This document shows, piece after piece, positions 1-11,945 of a stretch of 64,000 bases of DNA; position 1 is the stretch's first letter; each line of letters opens with the position of its first letter. Below the pieces are notes generated by a model. That model saw only the letters and a program-made list of their open reading frames with translations. It was not told the origin of the DNA and did no database searches. The position numbers and the translations under genes were made by a program. This DNA comes from Apostichopus japonicus. Taxonomy: Eukaryota; Echinodermata; Holothuroidea; Aspidochirotida; Stichopodidae. The stretch covers positions 586,001-650,000 of the forward strand of contig NC_092572.1 in the NCBI RefSeq assembly GCF_037975245.1, written 5' to 3'.

Positions 1-48
1 GAGATATCCCCTCCAAGTCTCTGTTCGAGTAAATTTGCCTTATATATT
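1..48 (-). CDS. Receptor gene 1: juxtamembrane exon, cut by the window edge
   Basis: Acceptor tttcag lies just above position 48. Read in phase 1, as left by the linker exon at 2390-2469, it gives EYIRQIYSNRDLEGIS with no stop. The Tyr-rich stretch ahead of where a kinase domain would begin resembles the juxtamembrane region of receptor tyrosine kinases, and the exon order matches the complete receptor gene at 14-28 kb. The kinase-like part, if present, lies outside the window, so whether this relative is catalytic cannot be told. Confidence 0.6.
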
Positions 49-257
49 CTGAAATGACCAAATTAAAGCAATTATCGTTAAAATACAACCAAAGTAAGAA
101 AAAAGAGGATATTCTTCAAGGAGGAAGAAACGGTTTCTTTTTGACAAAGCATATTGATCTTACCGCGAATTTTCTGCTGTAACAGGAATCATTGGTAATT
201 CTTTTCTGAAACAAAAACATAAGTTCAATGAAAGTGAGTGTCCGCTAGAAGATTTAG

Positions 258-812
258 TAACGTAATTTATCTGAATACCAACGGGAGTGTGTCTTTACTT
301 AGCTAAGTTAACTGAATACCATAAGAAGGTTGCCTTTACATAGCTAAGCTAACTGAATACCATGGGGAGTGTGTCGTTACAAAGCTAAGCTAACTGAATA
401 CCATAAGGAGGTTGCCTTTACATAGCTAAGCTAACTGAATACCACAAGGAGGTTGCCTTTACATAGCTAAGCTAACTGAATACCATAGGAGGTTGCCTTT
501 ACATTGCTAAGCTAACTGAATACCATGGGGAGTGTGTCTTCACAAAGCTAAGCTAACTGAATACCGTAAGAAGTGTGCCATTACATAGCTAAGCTAACTG
601 AATAACACAGGGAGTGTGCCTCTGATTACCATAAGGAAGTTGCCTTTACATAGCTAAGCTAACTGAATACCACAAGGAGGTTGCCTTTACATAGCTAAGC
701 TAACTGAATACCATAGGAGGTTGCCTTTACATTGCTAAGCTAACTGAATACCATGGGGAGTGTGTCTTCACAAAGCTAAGCTAACTGAATACTGTAAGAA
801 GTGTGCCATTAC
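258..812. repeat. Minisatellite, 41-bp unit, about 13 copies
   Basis: Unit core is agctaagctaactgaatacc followed by a variable g-rich half and ttacat. Period 41 is seen at 301, 342 and 383. A block of several units (about 440-560) recurs at about 665-790, a longer-range duplication inside the array. A short reading frame across its right end is a by-product of the repeat. Confidence 0.9.
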
Positions 813-1114
813 ATTCGGGACATTCGTCTGCTATGGTAAGCCCATTCTTAAGTATATCGACATTTATCATTTAAACGAAGGGAATAACCCTGTACTAATT
901 ATTAACAGGGTAATTAAAACTTACTTTTTGCGTACTGGAATGCTAGGTTGAACAACTATATAGGAAAATATAAAGTAAGAAAAAATATAGTATTTAAAAT
1001 TCTCTACCTAAAATAATAGCAAGTAATAGAAAGGTTTTATGTTAATCAACTGACTAATGACGTAACAGTTTTTTTTAATGAAAATGGAGAAAGAAAATTG
1101 AATTTATGAAATAA

Positions 1115-1271
<157 letters not shown>

Positions 1272-1272
1272 C

Positions 1273-1380
1273 ATGTTGATACTAGATGAGACTAGTGGAA
1301 CACTAGTAGTTGTAACTCGGAGTTTCACGCTTTGTAGCGATCTTCAGACAACTGCAACTAGTCTCATCTAGTATCAACAT
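1273..1380 (-). ncRNA. Hammerhead-ribozyme-like sequence inside a 24-bp inverted repeat
   Basis: On the minus strand the order is stem I AGTTGT (1353-1348), core CTGAAGA (1347-1341), stem II CGC/GCG around loop TACAAA, then GAAA (1326-1323), a 3-bp stem III ACT-CCG-AGT, a U at the cleavage position (1314) and stem I closing strand ACAACT (1313-1308), which pairs perfectly with the first strand. Stem I extends through an internal loop with ACTAG/CTAGT. This is the type I architecture with a minimal stem III known from Penelope-like elements and metazoan retrozymes. A U-U mismatch takes the place of the usual first stem II pair, so activity may be weak or lost. Perfect 24-bp arms (1273-1296, 1357-1380) enclose it. 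Confidence 0.65.
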
Positions 1381-1977
1381 ATATTCCGCTCTGTCCAATG
1401 GACATAGAGCACTCTGCGCCAAGATAGACGCCAACCTACTCTATATATATATATACATATATATATATAAAGTTCTCAGAATACATTGCTATGGTAGATT
1501 CTACGAGGCAACGTATTGCAGTTGGAGTACAGTCATGTAAGTGTATTGTATATGTTATACGTAACATATTGCTAACTCCAATATCGTGGAAGATGACTGA
1601 GATGGCCAGGTTCTATTTTCCCATTTTCCTGGTACAACGTAGTACTGATACCATAAGGTTGAACATACATGACAAGCTAGTTGACAGAAGCATACAGCAA
1701 ATGTATCAGATGAGAAGGTATGAGTAATTAACATGACAGTCAAGTGCTTCCTGATTAAAATACTACTAGTATACTGCAGAGGATAAAGAGTAAGCCATGC
1801 TCCCCCTTCTTTCAATCTTGCCAAATAAGTATTTGGTTAGTAAAATTGACACCGTACACATCATTCATACATAGAGAACATATCAGCCTAATGTTATGTG
1901 CAAGTGTTTTCATATTGCTTCAAGATGAACGGGACGTGTACAATATACAAACAAACCGAAAACATATAGCACAAAAT

Positions 1978-2195
1978 ATGTATATATGTAGTTTAGATCC
2001 TTTTGGCAAGCAGGAACTCGCAAAGAAGCCTCATTGGCCTATCAAAGCCGCAAGCTGACCGAAGTCAGTCTCTTAGATCATATTTAACGTTCATGTCAAC
2101 AACTCTGTAACTGGACGACATACAATCTTGTAGTGACTTGAACTGGGAACCTTATGATTGGAAGGCACCGGCGTTAACCATTGAGCTAACACTCA
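1978..2195 (-). repeat. tRNA-derived SINE, copy 1
   Basis: On the minus strand it opens with GTTAGCTCAATGGTTAACGC (box A type) and has a box B-like GTTCCCAGTTCAAGTCAC. The roughly 120-bp body is shared with the copy at 31494-31745, including TGACTTCGGTCA and CCAATGAGGCTTCTT. It lies within the 3' half of receptor gene 1. Confidence 0.85.
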
Positions 2196-2389
2196 TTTAT
2201 ATATATTATATAAGACGTCCTTTATATAAGACGCGACCAACCTGCTGAACTACTTAACTATTTTGGTAACTATTACGTTTAGTTAAACATGCAAAAAAAG
2301 GAAGGAAAAACAGAAAAAAATTGAAAAGTTGTTGACTTGTTGACTTGTTGAAGTTAAAATATCAAAATTTATATTTCAAAAGTATTTAC

Positions 2390-2469
2390 CCGGTCGTTGA
2401 GGATTCTCAATATTTCTGCTGAGAACGTTCAAAGAAACTTCATTAGAATTCAGTGCAGCGTCGCTCCTT
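2390..2469 (-). CDS. Receptor gene 1: cytoplasmic linker exon
   Basis: Acceptor ctttatag and donor CCGG/GTAAAT. It enters in phase 2, completing AG/A from the TM exon, and reads RSDAALNSNEVSLNVLSRN followed by IENPQRPG with no stop, leaving phase 1 for the exon at 1-48. A linker exon with the same entry and exit phases and the shared residues NVL sits at 21778-21827 in receptor gene 2, which supports homology of the two genes. Confidence 0.6.
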
Positions 2470-3142
2470 CTATAAAGGAAAACGAAAATAAGAATACAAT
2501 CATGCAGTCATCAGACTTGTTGTGCTATGTCGTTTGTCATATACTGAATACAAATTAATTTTTATCACCTGGACCAGCAACTTACTGAGTAAAACAGCAA
2601 AAGCCATATTTTCTTTACGAGCGATCCTTTATTGATACTTTATCAATTACGAAACCAATTTGGACTTATCACATCAATGGTTCACCAAAGTGTTGTTATT
2701 ATGATAAGGGTTGATGTGGGGTGAGGAGGGGTGCATATGATTGGAGTACTTACGTTCCAACTGTCATCAGGTCTGCTGCAGGAAGAAATGATATCGACAG
2801 TTGGTCGAATTGCTTTAACTTTTGTCTTAATTATGTAAATAGCAGCTGCCTGTAAATGCATTTAGCTTCTTCAGCTCTCATCCACGTCTCCTATTAATAC
2901 TTGGTTTTTCCTTGTTTTTTACATAGTGGAATGAACTTAAATTAAGTGAACTGAATCGATGAAAATATGCTAACAGTAATAGCTTTATGATGGGAGCTAA
3001 GCACACTTCAAGTAGAGGTCTATACATATGTGTTAGTCACAATATCTAACTATTTTACATTTACGAAACTGATTGTGTTACAGTAAATGTAATAACAAAT
3101 AATTCGAATGTCCATTAAACATATACTCGAATAGAACAAGAC

Positions 3143-3277
3143 GGCCACGAACAGTCACGAACAGTTGCGAACAGTCACGAACAGTTGCGAACAGTCACGA
3201 ACAGTCGCGAACAGTCGCAAACAGTCGCGAACAGTCGCAAACAGTCGTGAACAGTTGCGAACAGTTGCGAACAGCTA
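3143..3277. repeat. Short tandem repeat, 10-bp unit
   Basis: About 13 copies of cgaacagtcg/cgaacagttg. It lies in the intron between the TM and linker exons of receptor gene 1. Confidence 0.92.
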
Positions 3278-3935
3278 TAAATACGATCAGTAAAGATCAG
3301 TCATAATTATTTGCAATTTATTTCACTCCATAGAACATAATCTGGTAGTAATACCGCTGCAGCACTGGTCTATCCAGGATCTACAGCTATATACACCAGC
3401 TACATAGTTATTAGCTAAAGCATACACGTGGTATAATGTTTATGCATTAGTAAAAAGATGGTGATCCATCTATACTCGATTCGAGCACATTTCAGGAAAG
3501 TTCAAATGCATTACGTTAATGGAATTGAGTTAAAACTTCGTATTAAACTTAGGGCTGATGTCGCTTAATTTGAGCCATCGAGTGTGCAATCCGAATCTAG
3601 TGTTAAAAGGAGGTAATCAATTATTTGCAAACGCAGATTAGCTAAGTTTCTAAGAAAGACAAAACTGTCAATAATCAGAAGAAATTTGAAAGCACAGAAA
3701 GAACTCAGAACATTGATTTGATTCGTTTTGGTGCTAAAGCTATTACATGTTAAGTTAAAGGTCAACTAACTCTGGAACGAACTCTATTACGGGTTAACTT
3801 TAGAATCACATTCCTCTGGCGTAATAACGCACTCACTTAGGTATCCTTTGTGTGTGTGTTATAAACATAAAGATGGTGTAAATGAGAGACATAAACGAGT
3901 CTTACTAATTAGCCTTAATTAATAATTTGTTATAC

Positions 3936-4053
3936 CTACATCTAGTTCTCTTGTTACTGATATACATACACAGTAACATAAAGCAGGTCAGAAGCGCCAT
4001 CACACTGGGAATAATCGATGCTATGTTACCCAATAACAAAGCGAACACATCAT
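3936..4053 (-). CDS. Receptor gene 1: transmembrane exon
   Basis: Acceptor gtttcacag, donor ATGTAG/GTATAA. Phase 1 in, phase 2 out, the phases needed by its neighbours. It encodes DVFALLLGN, a hydrophobic helix of about 22 residues (ASIIPSVMALLTCFMLLCMY), then ISNKRTRCR, a basic stop-transfer segment. The ectodomain and signal-peptide exons should lie at higher coordinates, before the end of gene 2 at 14211. I did not find them; that interval is filled largely with tandem repeats. Confidence 0.6.
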
Positions 4054-4069
4054 CTGTGAAACAAAATTA

Positions 4070-5370
4070 ATAGTATGAATGTAAGAATGGTATCACCTAA
4101 CTGTTTATGAATGTAAGAATGAAAATCATCTTACTGCTTAAGAATGTAAGAATGTGATCACCTAACTGCTCATGAATGTAAGAATGAGATCACCTTACTG
4201 CTTATGAATGTAAGAATGAGATCACATTACTGCTTATGAATGTAAGAATGATATCACCTTACTGCTTATGAATGTAAGAATGAGATCACCTTACTGCTTA
4301 TGAATGTAAGAATGATATCACCTTACTGCTTATGAATGTAAGAATGAGATCACCTTACTGCTAATGAATGTAAGAATGAGATCACCTGACTGCTCATGAA
4401 TGTAAGAATGAGATCACCTTACTGCTTATGAATGTAAGAATGAGATCACCGTACTGCCTATGAATGTAAGAATGAGATCACCTTACTGCTTTTGAATGTA
4501 AGAATGAGATCACCTTACTGCTTATGAATGCAAGAATGAGATCACCTTACTGCTTATGCATGTAAGAATGGGATCACCTAACTGTTTATGAATGTAAGAA
4601 TGTGATCACCTTACTGCTTATGAATGTTAGAATGAAATCACCTAACTGTTTATGAATGTAAGAATGATATCACCTTACTGCTTATGAATATAAGAATGAG
4701 ATCACCTAACTGTTTATGAATGTAAGAATGATATCAACTTACTGCTTATGAATGTAAGAATGAGATCACCTTACTGCTTATGAATGTAAGAATGAGATCA
4801 CCTTACTGTTCATGAATGTAGGAATGTGATCACCTTACTGCTAATGAATGTAAGAATGTGATCACCTTACTGCTTATGAATGTAAAAATGATATCACCTT
4901 ACTGCTTAAGAATGTAAGAATCTGATCACCTTACTGTTCATGAATGTAAGAATGTGATCACATTACTGCTAATGAATGTAAGAATGTGATCACCTTACTG
5001 CTTATGAATGTAAGAATGAGATCACCTTAGTGTCCATGAATGTAAGAATGTGATCACCTTACTGCTAATGAATGTAAGAATGAGATCACCTTACTGTTTA
5101 TGAATATAAGAATGATATCACCTTACTGCTTATGAATGTAAGAATGAGATCACCTTACTGCTTATGATTGTAAGAATGATATCACCTTACTGCTTATGAA
5201 TGTAAGAATGAGATCACCTTACTGCTTATGAATGTAAGAATGAAATCACCTTACTGCTTATGATTGTAAGAATGAGATCACCTTACTGCTAATGAATGTA
5301 AAAAGGATACCACTTCTCTGTTTATGAATGTAATAATGGGATCTTTTTAAAGAGATCACCTGACTGCTTA
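4070..5370. repeat. Minisatellite, 32-bp unit, about 40 copies
   Basis: Unit gaatgtaagaatgagatcac followed by cttactgcttat, with substitutions (gatatc, gtgatc, gctaat) scattered along 1.3 kb. It starts directly after the TM exon of receptor gene 1. Confidence 0.95.
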
Positions 5371-5930
5371 TTTCTAAATTAAATGCTAGCTAATATAAGC
5401 TACAAACTGATTCCTCAATTTTATTTGTTAAATTTATTACTGTTTGAACTGTTTGCAACATACAAAAGAACGAGACGTGTAGATGACAGTTATGTATTCA
5501 GATATATGATGTTACAGTTGCCCATTTATGATAATCACACAGACACTGAAAGTGATGATTTGCACAAGTTCATGTTCCTGAACACAACCATCATAACGAA
5601 TGATATAACACAGTTATGTCTAATTAGTTATTGTTTCAATTCCATAGCTGATACCTAAAGCGAAAACGGAACTTGATGCTAACAATGATAATGTAACTTT
5701 CCAATTGTTCCCTTGGATACAATTAGCAAAATGTTTTCATGCCGCATTCAGATATCCGACAGGTCGAAAGGTGGCTTTATACCATATTAGTCTTGTAATA
5801 TGGTCATTTATCAAATATGTATCCAAATATAAGATGTTCGGGAGTATTTGGCTAATGTGTGTTCGATTATTGCCTATCAGAAAAACTCTTAAATGGGCGA
5901 GAATGATTTTAAGACCATGTCGATTATACC
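5371..5930. other. No supported gene
   Basis: Two reading frames of 91 codons occur here on the plus strand. They have no recognisable domain, splice signals or repeat relationship, and I treat them as chance. Confidence 0.5.
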
Positions 5931-6520
5931 CAATACAAACATGTCGAATTTACGACCACTGTCGGAATTATCATAAATAAACAGATTTAACAACTACAGA
6001 TTACGGAATTAATAAATATAAACCGGATATAGAAATCCCACGCGTGACTTATTAACGTATACGGGGATAATTAGCCTCACGTGGTGACTGCATTAATCGA
6101 ACTGCTCAAAGATATTTGATAAAGCATGTCGAATATCGCGGAATTCAACATGCCGGAATAACAATGGACATGTCGAATTTAGCCACGTGGAGCAAAATAT
6201 TCATCTTTCGTGTCGAAATAAGCATATCTTTTGGTCGAAGTTTGCTTATCTATGAGGTCGAAGTTCGCGTACTATGCCTAAGACCCCATCCCGATTGCCA
6301 CTAAAAAATCACAATTGTAAGTGTGTAAGCGATCTTCAATCAAAACTATCTTATAGGGATAAGATACCAGACGGAATAGCGCACACCATAATTGCACTGT
6401 AAAATACGTTACTTTCTCTCCTTTTTACAATAAGCGTTAAAATATCTAAGTGATCGAAAACCGCTCATGATACCCTGTTTGACCTCTCTGTGACCTGTGA
6501 TAAGTAAGAAGTTCCATGAC
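5930..6520. repeat. Dispersed repeat with tgtcgaa cluster
   Basis: Irregularly spaced tgtcgaa and ggtcgaagtt motifs, then ctaagtgatcg and taccctg-ttgacct. The same succession appears at 24540-24980, so this is an interspersed repeat family present at least twice. Confidence 0.6.
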
Positions 6521-7148
6521 AACATCCCTTCGTTTAAGACTCATTTCGATAAATACCATTTAAGAATATTTTTCACAGTTAAAAGTATTTTTCCCCTCAT
6601 TCTATTGTGTGTTTATTTAGCAAGACATTCAAGCATCATACTTTTAAAGACTGACATATATCACATAGTTTAGCAGCTTTACATAATGAAAACAAAAAAC
6701 TTCAAAAGAACGTTGTAATAGTAAACACCATAGAAACACTTTACATATTTTTCTCTTCTTGTTTCCCTTTAACTGAGCAGCATCAATTAAACGCAAGTAA
6801 GTAGCATTCTTTCGTCATACATTGATTATTTTGTGATTACTATGACACTAAAGATGACGTAATTGTTCATTTTATTGTCAATTGACGTTCTTAGCAAACA
6901 GCCTAGACTGCTTTCATAAACCTTTTGTGTTGTCGATCGATACTGTAGAACTGATATTTTGTTAGAATTGAAAGGCTTTGGAGGTATTGAACGAACGTTT
7001 GTTATCAGATCCTTATATAGGCTTTGCATTGTGTATCCTTTTAAAACAACAATTAAACACATTTATCGTAGAATTGACTATGCACCTTTCATCTTTATAT
7101 CTGCGTCATCAGTTAATGGTATGTGTTTTACTTTCGGTGAGAAACTTG

Positions 7149-7250
7149 ATATACTTCACCATGACAGCACCGTGACTGCACCGTGACAGAACCGTGACTT
7201 CATCATGACATCACCGTGACTACACCATAACAGCACCATGGCAGCAGTCC
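7149..7250. repeat. Short tandem repeat based on caccgtgac
   Basis: About nine imperfect copies of (c)accgtgaca(g). The rest of 6520-8098 shows no gene that I can support. Confidence 0.75.
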
Positions 7251-8098
7251 TCCTATATGATAAAACTGCGCCTTTAGCAAAAAAACATATTAAACTAATC
7301 AAAGTGTAACGAAACGCTTCAATGTCTCACTCGGCTACTTGTTTCATTTTATAAATCAAAACAAATACCTGCTTTTACCGTTATTCTATATGCTTTGTTT
7401 CCTTTGAACTTTGGTAATTAATAATCGTTATTAAAGAGTCGTATATGTACAACGTATTAAAAAAATAATTCTTTAAATGCTTTGTGTAAACATACAATTT
7501 ACTAGTTAAGTCCTTGATCACATCTTACGATTATACGATAACACCCCATAGTCATGTCATGTATTTTAATTGTTTTTCTATGTTATATAAGTATTTTAAA
7601 GGTACACGAAGTTGGTGTGGTCCATGTATGACGCAACACGATTATTGTGCAATGACCAAACCAACTAAAATACAATATTTCATCTTAACAATCGAGAGAA
7701 TTATCACTTATTTTTATAATGTTTATATTTCAGATTCGGTATGCCTTGAATTTTTCCGTGACAAGAATGTTACTATCTAGTAAATGCGACAGTGTAGATA
7801 TCTCAAAAGAACTTTAAACTCACTTATGGTGTCTGTGCTGCTTCTTAGATTACCATCAGCATGCCATTACGTGATCACAGAATTTAAAAACAGCTTGCAT
7901 CTTAACTCTATACATTAATCGTGTCACTACGTCACTAAAGCGAGAGAAATTTACTAAATAGTTTACAAATAACAACATTTCATGAACGATTTGTCAGTAC
8001 TTAGAAGATTAGGATGATTAGCTATTTGATGAACATAAGAAGCCACATTGTTTCTATGGCAATCACATCGAATGAAAACCTGGTCTTATCACACATTA

Positions 8099-8112
8099 AT
8101 GAATGCGATTAT
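8099..8112. repeat. Target-site duplication of the U2-headed retroelement, left copy
   Basis: ATGAATGCGATTAT, repeated exactly at 8293-8306. The first AT is shared with the U2 terminus, so 12 to 14 bp is the true length. Confidence 0.85.
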
Positions 8113-8294
8113 ACTTTTTAAGAAAAAGTCGCCCAGGAAAGAACTTGGACACGAAAACCCAACTACCGAACGACTGATCCGCTCTCAACCCCAGTCCCCT
8201 TGCATCTGTGTGATAATTGTCAGGTGTGCATCACCATCCTCTCGAAAGGGAACATATACTACACACGATCTTAGCCAAAAGGCCGAGAAGCGAT
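8113..8294 (-). mobile_element. U2 snRNA-headed retroelement, copy 1
   Basis: Minus strand. It begins with the exact 5' end of U2 snRNA (ATCGCTTCTCGGCCTTTTGG, then CTAAGATC) and continues with the branch-point-recognition sequence GTGTAGTA. About 42 of the first 45 bases match U2 as I know it. The sequence then leaves U2 for a body of about 135 bp that includes GAGCGGATCAGTCGTTCGGT and ends in a short hairpin, ACTTTTT-CTT-AAAAAGT. A matching body occurs at 37743-37907. Exact direct repeats flank the element with the U2 nucleotide 1 at one edge, as expected for full-length LINE-mediated retrotransposition. It is not a U2 gene: stem-loops II to IV and the Sm site of U2 are absent. Confidence 0.8.
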
Positions 8295-8369
8295 GAATGC
8301 GATTATGATACTTTAAACTTAGGGCGCTATTTAAGATCTAACTCTTAAAGAAAATATTTAACATGGGTG

Positions 8370-8900
8370 ATAAGTAAACTGTGGGTAAACTTCTATTACC
8401 AGGAGTGAAAAATTGTAAGTAGACTCCTAGTATCACGAGTGAGAAGCACAACTATGGGTACACTTCTATTACCAGAGTGATAAGCAAACATTCTGTAGAC
8501 ATATGTTGCCAGGAGTGATAAGCAACTGTAGGTATATATAAATATTGCCAGGAGTGATAATCAAACTGTAGGTAGACTTCTATTACCAGGAGTGATAAGA
8601 TAACTGTAGGTAGAATTCTATTTCCAGAGTGATAAGCAAACATTCTGTAGAAATCTGTTGCTAGGAGTTATAAGCAAACTGTAGGTATATATCATTGCCG
8701 GTAGTGATAATCAAACTGTAGGTAGAATTCTATTTCCAGAGTGATCAGCAAACATTCTGTAAAATATGTTGCCAGGAGTTATAAGCAAACTGTAGGTATA
8801 TATATATATTGCCGGGAGTGATAATCAAAATGTAGGTAGAATTCTAGTACCAGGAGTGATAAGCTTACTGTAGGAAGACTTATATTACCAGAGAGAAAAA
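8370..8900. repeat. Minisatellite, about 38-bp unit
   Basis: Unit aggagtgataagcaaactgt then aggtagacttctattacc, about 13 diverged copies with local tatata expansions. Confidence 0.88.
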
Positions 8901-11635
8901 AAAACACACTTGACAACACAATAAACATAGTGCTTGCTACAAATGCTAAGAATATAAAACAACGTAAAAAATGAGGACATATTACACAAGTACACAAGTA
9001 CATCACAGACCCTTGGGAAGACAATGTCCACTTATTATTACGCTAAAATCCGCAGGGAAGTATGTACATGATATGACTTATTGACAAAATAGCGGTGTGC
9101 AATTACAACATTGATGAGAGCCTATCTGTTCTCGCAAGAGAGTCAATTTAAGTTTTGATTTTACGTTAGAGGCAAAAATAATTCCACATCTGCCTACACA
9201 AGGATAGAGAAAATCTGCACATGGTCACGTTCATATAAACACAAATAATTAGACGTTAATGTACAAGATTAGCTCAGGAGCCAATAAAATGAGAGAGTCG
9301 AGAGAGATGAGATGGAAAATTTAAAGCACTTGTTTGCAAATGTTTGATAATTTCACCAAGATGATGATGTATAGACTACTGAAAAAGTACTGAAATGGAT
9401 TTAACTAATACTCTGTTATCGGAAATGAAGGTTATCGGATAGGAGCGATAAAGTAATCATTACATTCAATTCTCAGCATTTTCGGACTAGACAAGTTTCT
9501 TGATGTAAGATGGTTATTAATTTGTTTCATTTAAACTAATACTTGGAAACTTAAAAACCCTCGCCCTTTTTAAATAAAGTGGATATTGTGGACTCACTAC
9601 ATCGTTCATGATGTGATTTTAGTATCAAAAAGTATTGCAAGCTGAAGGCTTTCGAAAAGTCTCGCTAATATAGTTAATATGCCAACGCATTTAAACAACG
9701 CGAGATTTTCTTTTCTTTAAAACATCCTAACCTGAGAGTTGTTGAAACTGATTCGTGGTTTTACTTAACATGGTGTTATCACCAGAGGCCATAGCAGCTG
9801 GGGTAAACCCCTTCCAAATTAAAGCTTAGATGAAGGTTATTGATTCCTTTATCGTCACAGGTTTGCGTCCTATCATTGTGTATCTTTGAAATTTAAAGAA
9901 AACATTTTCACCCAAAACTCATTGTTAGGGGAATTAGCTTACATGTGTTTACGAAAGCTTTAGGGAGAATGTGTTTACTAAGTTAGTTACAACATACTTA
10001 TTAGTTATGTGATGACCTCCTAAAATGGCACCCGTGCACCATGTGATATAGTTTCTAGTACCCAATACGCCATATCTCTCAGTATACGGGTCCATATTTG
10101 CAATTATGATATTACGCCACCTATTATACTAACTGTTCTCTGGCAGAATTATGTCATCAACATATCAGAGTACACAGTTCTGTAGAGTATTGTCAGTAAT
10201 ACTCGATTGGCTATCATATCCGACATATGATCAATTGTAATTAACTTCTCTCCTACATCGAAGGAATATTTTGACCAACTATTTTAATATATGCACTGAA
10301 TATGTCTTTCTCACGCATTAATGGTAACTATTTTTGGTGAGATTCTTTTTTTCTTTGTATATTGAAACATTAGTTCTAGGAATGTGTTGGTCGTATGTGT
10401 TAAATGTTCATATTAACGCAAGTTATAACATGAGAACCAAAATATTATAAGACTTTATATTCACTACTGCAATAATTCTCATGGTATCAATCAATAAAGA
10501 CCTCGCGTATATATCTTAGAACTAAAGTGTCTGCGAAATTTTCTTCTGCAATTTATAATTATTCATTTTTTGGCGTTTTATCGGATAACGCACACATGTT
10601 CTATTCACTGTGGTACTTTCGTTGACTCACAGATATACTGTAGGCTAACTTGCAATTGCATAACGGGGAAATTGACATATTTTCGAAAACTAGTGGCAAG
10701 GCAAATTCGAAAGAAGTGTTATGTTATTACTTACTATTAATAAACGTTTCTCTTGTCCACAAGTTCCATTTTATGAAATATGATTTCAACAGGTAGCTGT
10801 GATTGAGATGAGGTGGGTTTAGGAGGGGGGGGGGGGGGAGGGGAATGGTCTGTTAAAACAAACGATGATTTATCACATTTTATTAACTTGCGCTTGTATA
10901 TTTACATATATATCCATATCTTAAATTTAAAATGTAATCATTTTAGTATTTAACAGCCATAACCCTTACTAGTAAGATATCAGCATTTATTATATTATTA
11001 TATCATTTATGGGTTTTGTTATTGTTTCACAGAAACACCTGTCAATAAAGAAGAGATTCCAAATTTCAAGTGACTAAACCATGTAACTGATGTATATTAT
11101 GGAAATACTTGGAAGAAAATGATGTTTCCCAACTTTACAAGGCCGATAATATGAGAACTATTGATTTTCTTGTATTTATTAGAGTTTCTTACAAGCCATT
11201 TTCTGAATACACCATTTCCTATGCGTTATTTTATACGATTATAAGTAATGGAAGTTTCATTATCAGAAGTATTGATAACAACGTTTTCACTATTTCAATA
11301 TGTTCATGTTAAGCTTAGTGTTAATCGAAAACTGCATATAATCACTCTCCATTGCTACTACGATAGTAATACGATGTGTGCTGAATATATTGTATATTAA
11401 CAAAGACATGTAACAGCCTATATATACAACGAAGAAACAAAAAATAGAAACATATAAGTTTCTCTAATACCGTGTTGCATCAACAGAACATATTATTGTA
11501 TAATATCATATGTGGGTATTCACCTCTTTGTTCAGGACTTAATACGGTGTGAAGTGGCCACCCTACTTTCACTTTCTTGTTTTTTACTGTTCTGTGTCAG
11601 TTAATGCCACGATGTGTTATACTTCCTTGTAAACT
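8900..11635. other. No supported gene; G tract at 10825-10838
   Basis: A+T-rich sequence. A run of 14 G sits at 10825-10838. A decayed minus-strand frame around 10000-10260 contains short protein-like stretches but has several stops and I cannot name it. Missing ectodomain exons of receptor gene 1 could be hidden here. Confidence 0.4.
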
Positions 11636-11945
11636 CATTGCCATCCGATTCACACAGAGATTACAGTAACTACTGTTAATCTGCAAAAGTTTTGTACCAC
11701 AGTAAAAAATATATGATAAATCGGTAGCATGTTCTGTTAGAATTACAGTAAAAACTGAGGATATTTGTAATCTCATCGAATCTCAACAACTCGCTTTGTT
11801 GGGATTACACATATCTTCAGTTCTTTCTGTAATTCTAATAGAACATGCAGCTGATTTATAACACGATCCAGTTTTTACTGTGGTTCATATATCATATTTA
11901 GTAACTGTGTTCTCTGTGTGTATCAGGTGTCATTGGACATCGTAT
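11636..11945. repeat. Imperfect palindrome of about 310 bp (fold-back element)
   Basis: Left arm features (cacacagag, ccacagtaaaaa, gcatgttctgttagaattacag, gatatttgtaatc) recur as reverse complements in the right arm, in mirrored order, around a centre near 11790. It resembles a fold-back MITE. No clear target duplication. Confidence 0.75.

Noticed and set aside
2757-2812. Extra exon of receptor gene 1 with a perfect GTAAGT donor
   Set aside because: In the phase left by the TM exon it meets a TGA; the acceptor is also weak.
4070-5370. CRISPR array
   Set aside because: Head-to-tail repeats without spacers in eukaryotic DNA; a minisatellite.
5383-5980. Two 91-codon plus-strand frames
   Set aside because: No domain, splice context or repeat relation; length is expected by chance.
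8113-8294. A true U2 snRNA gene
   Set aside because: Only the first 45 nt match; the Sm site and later stem-loops are missing, and target duplications flank it.
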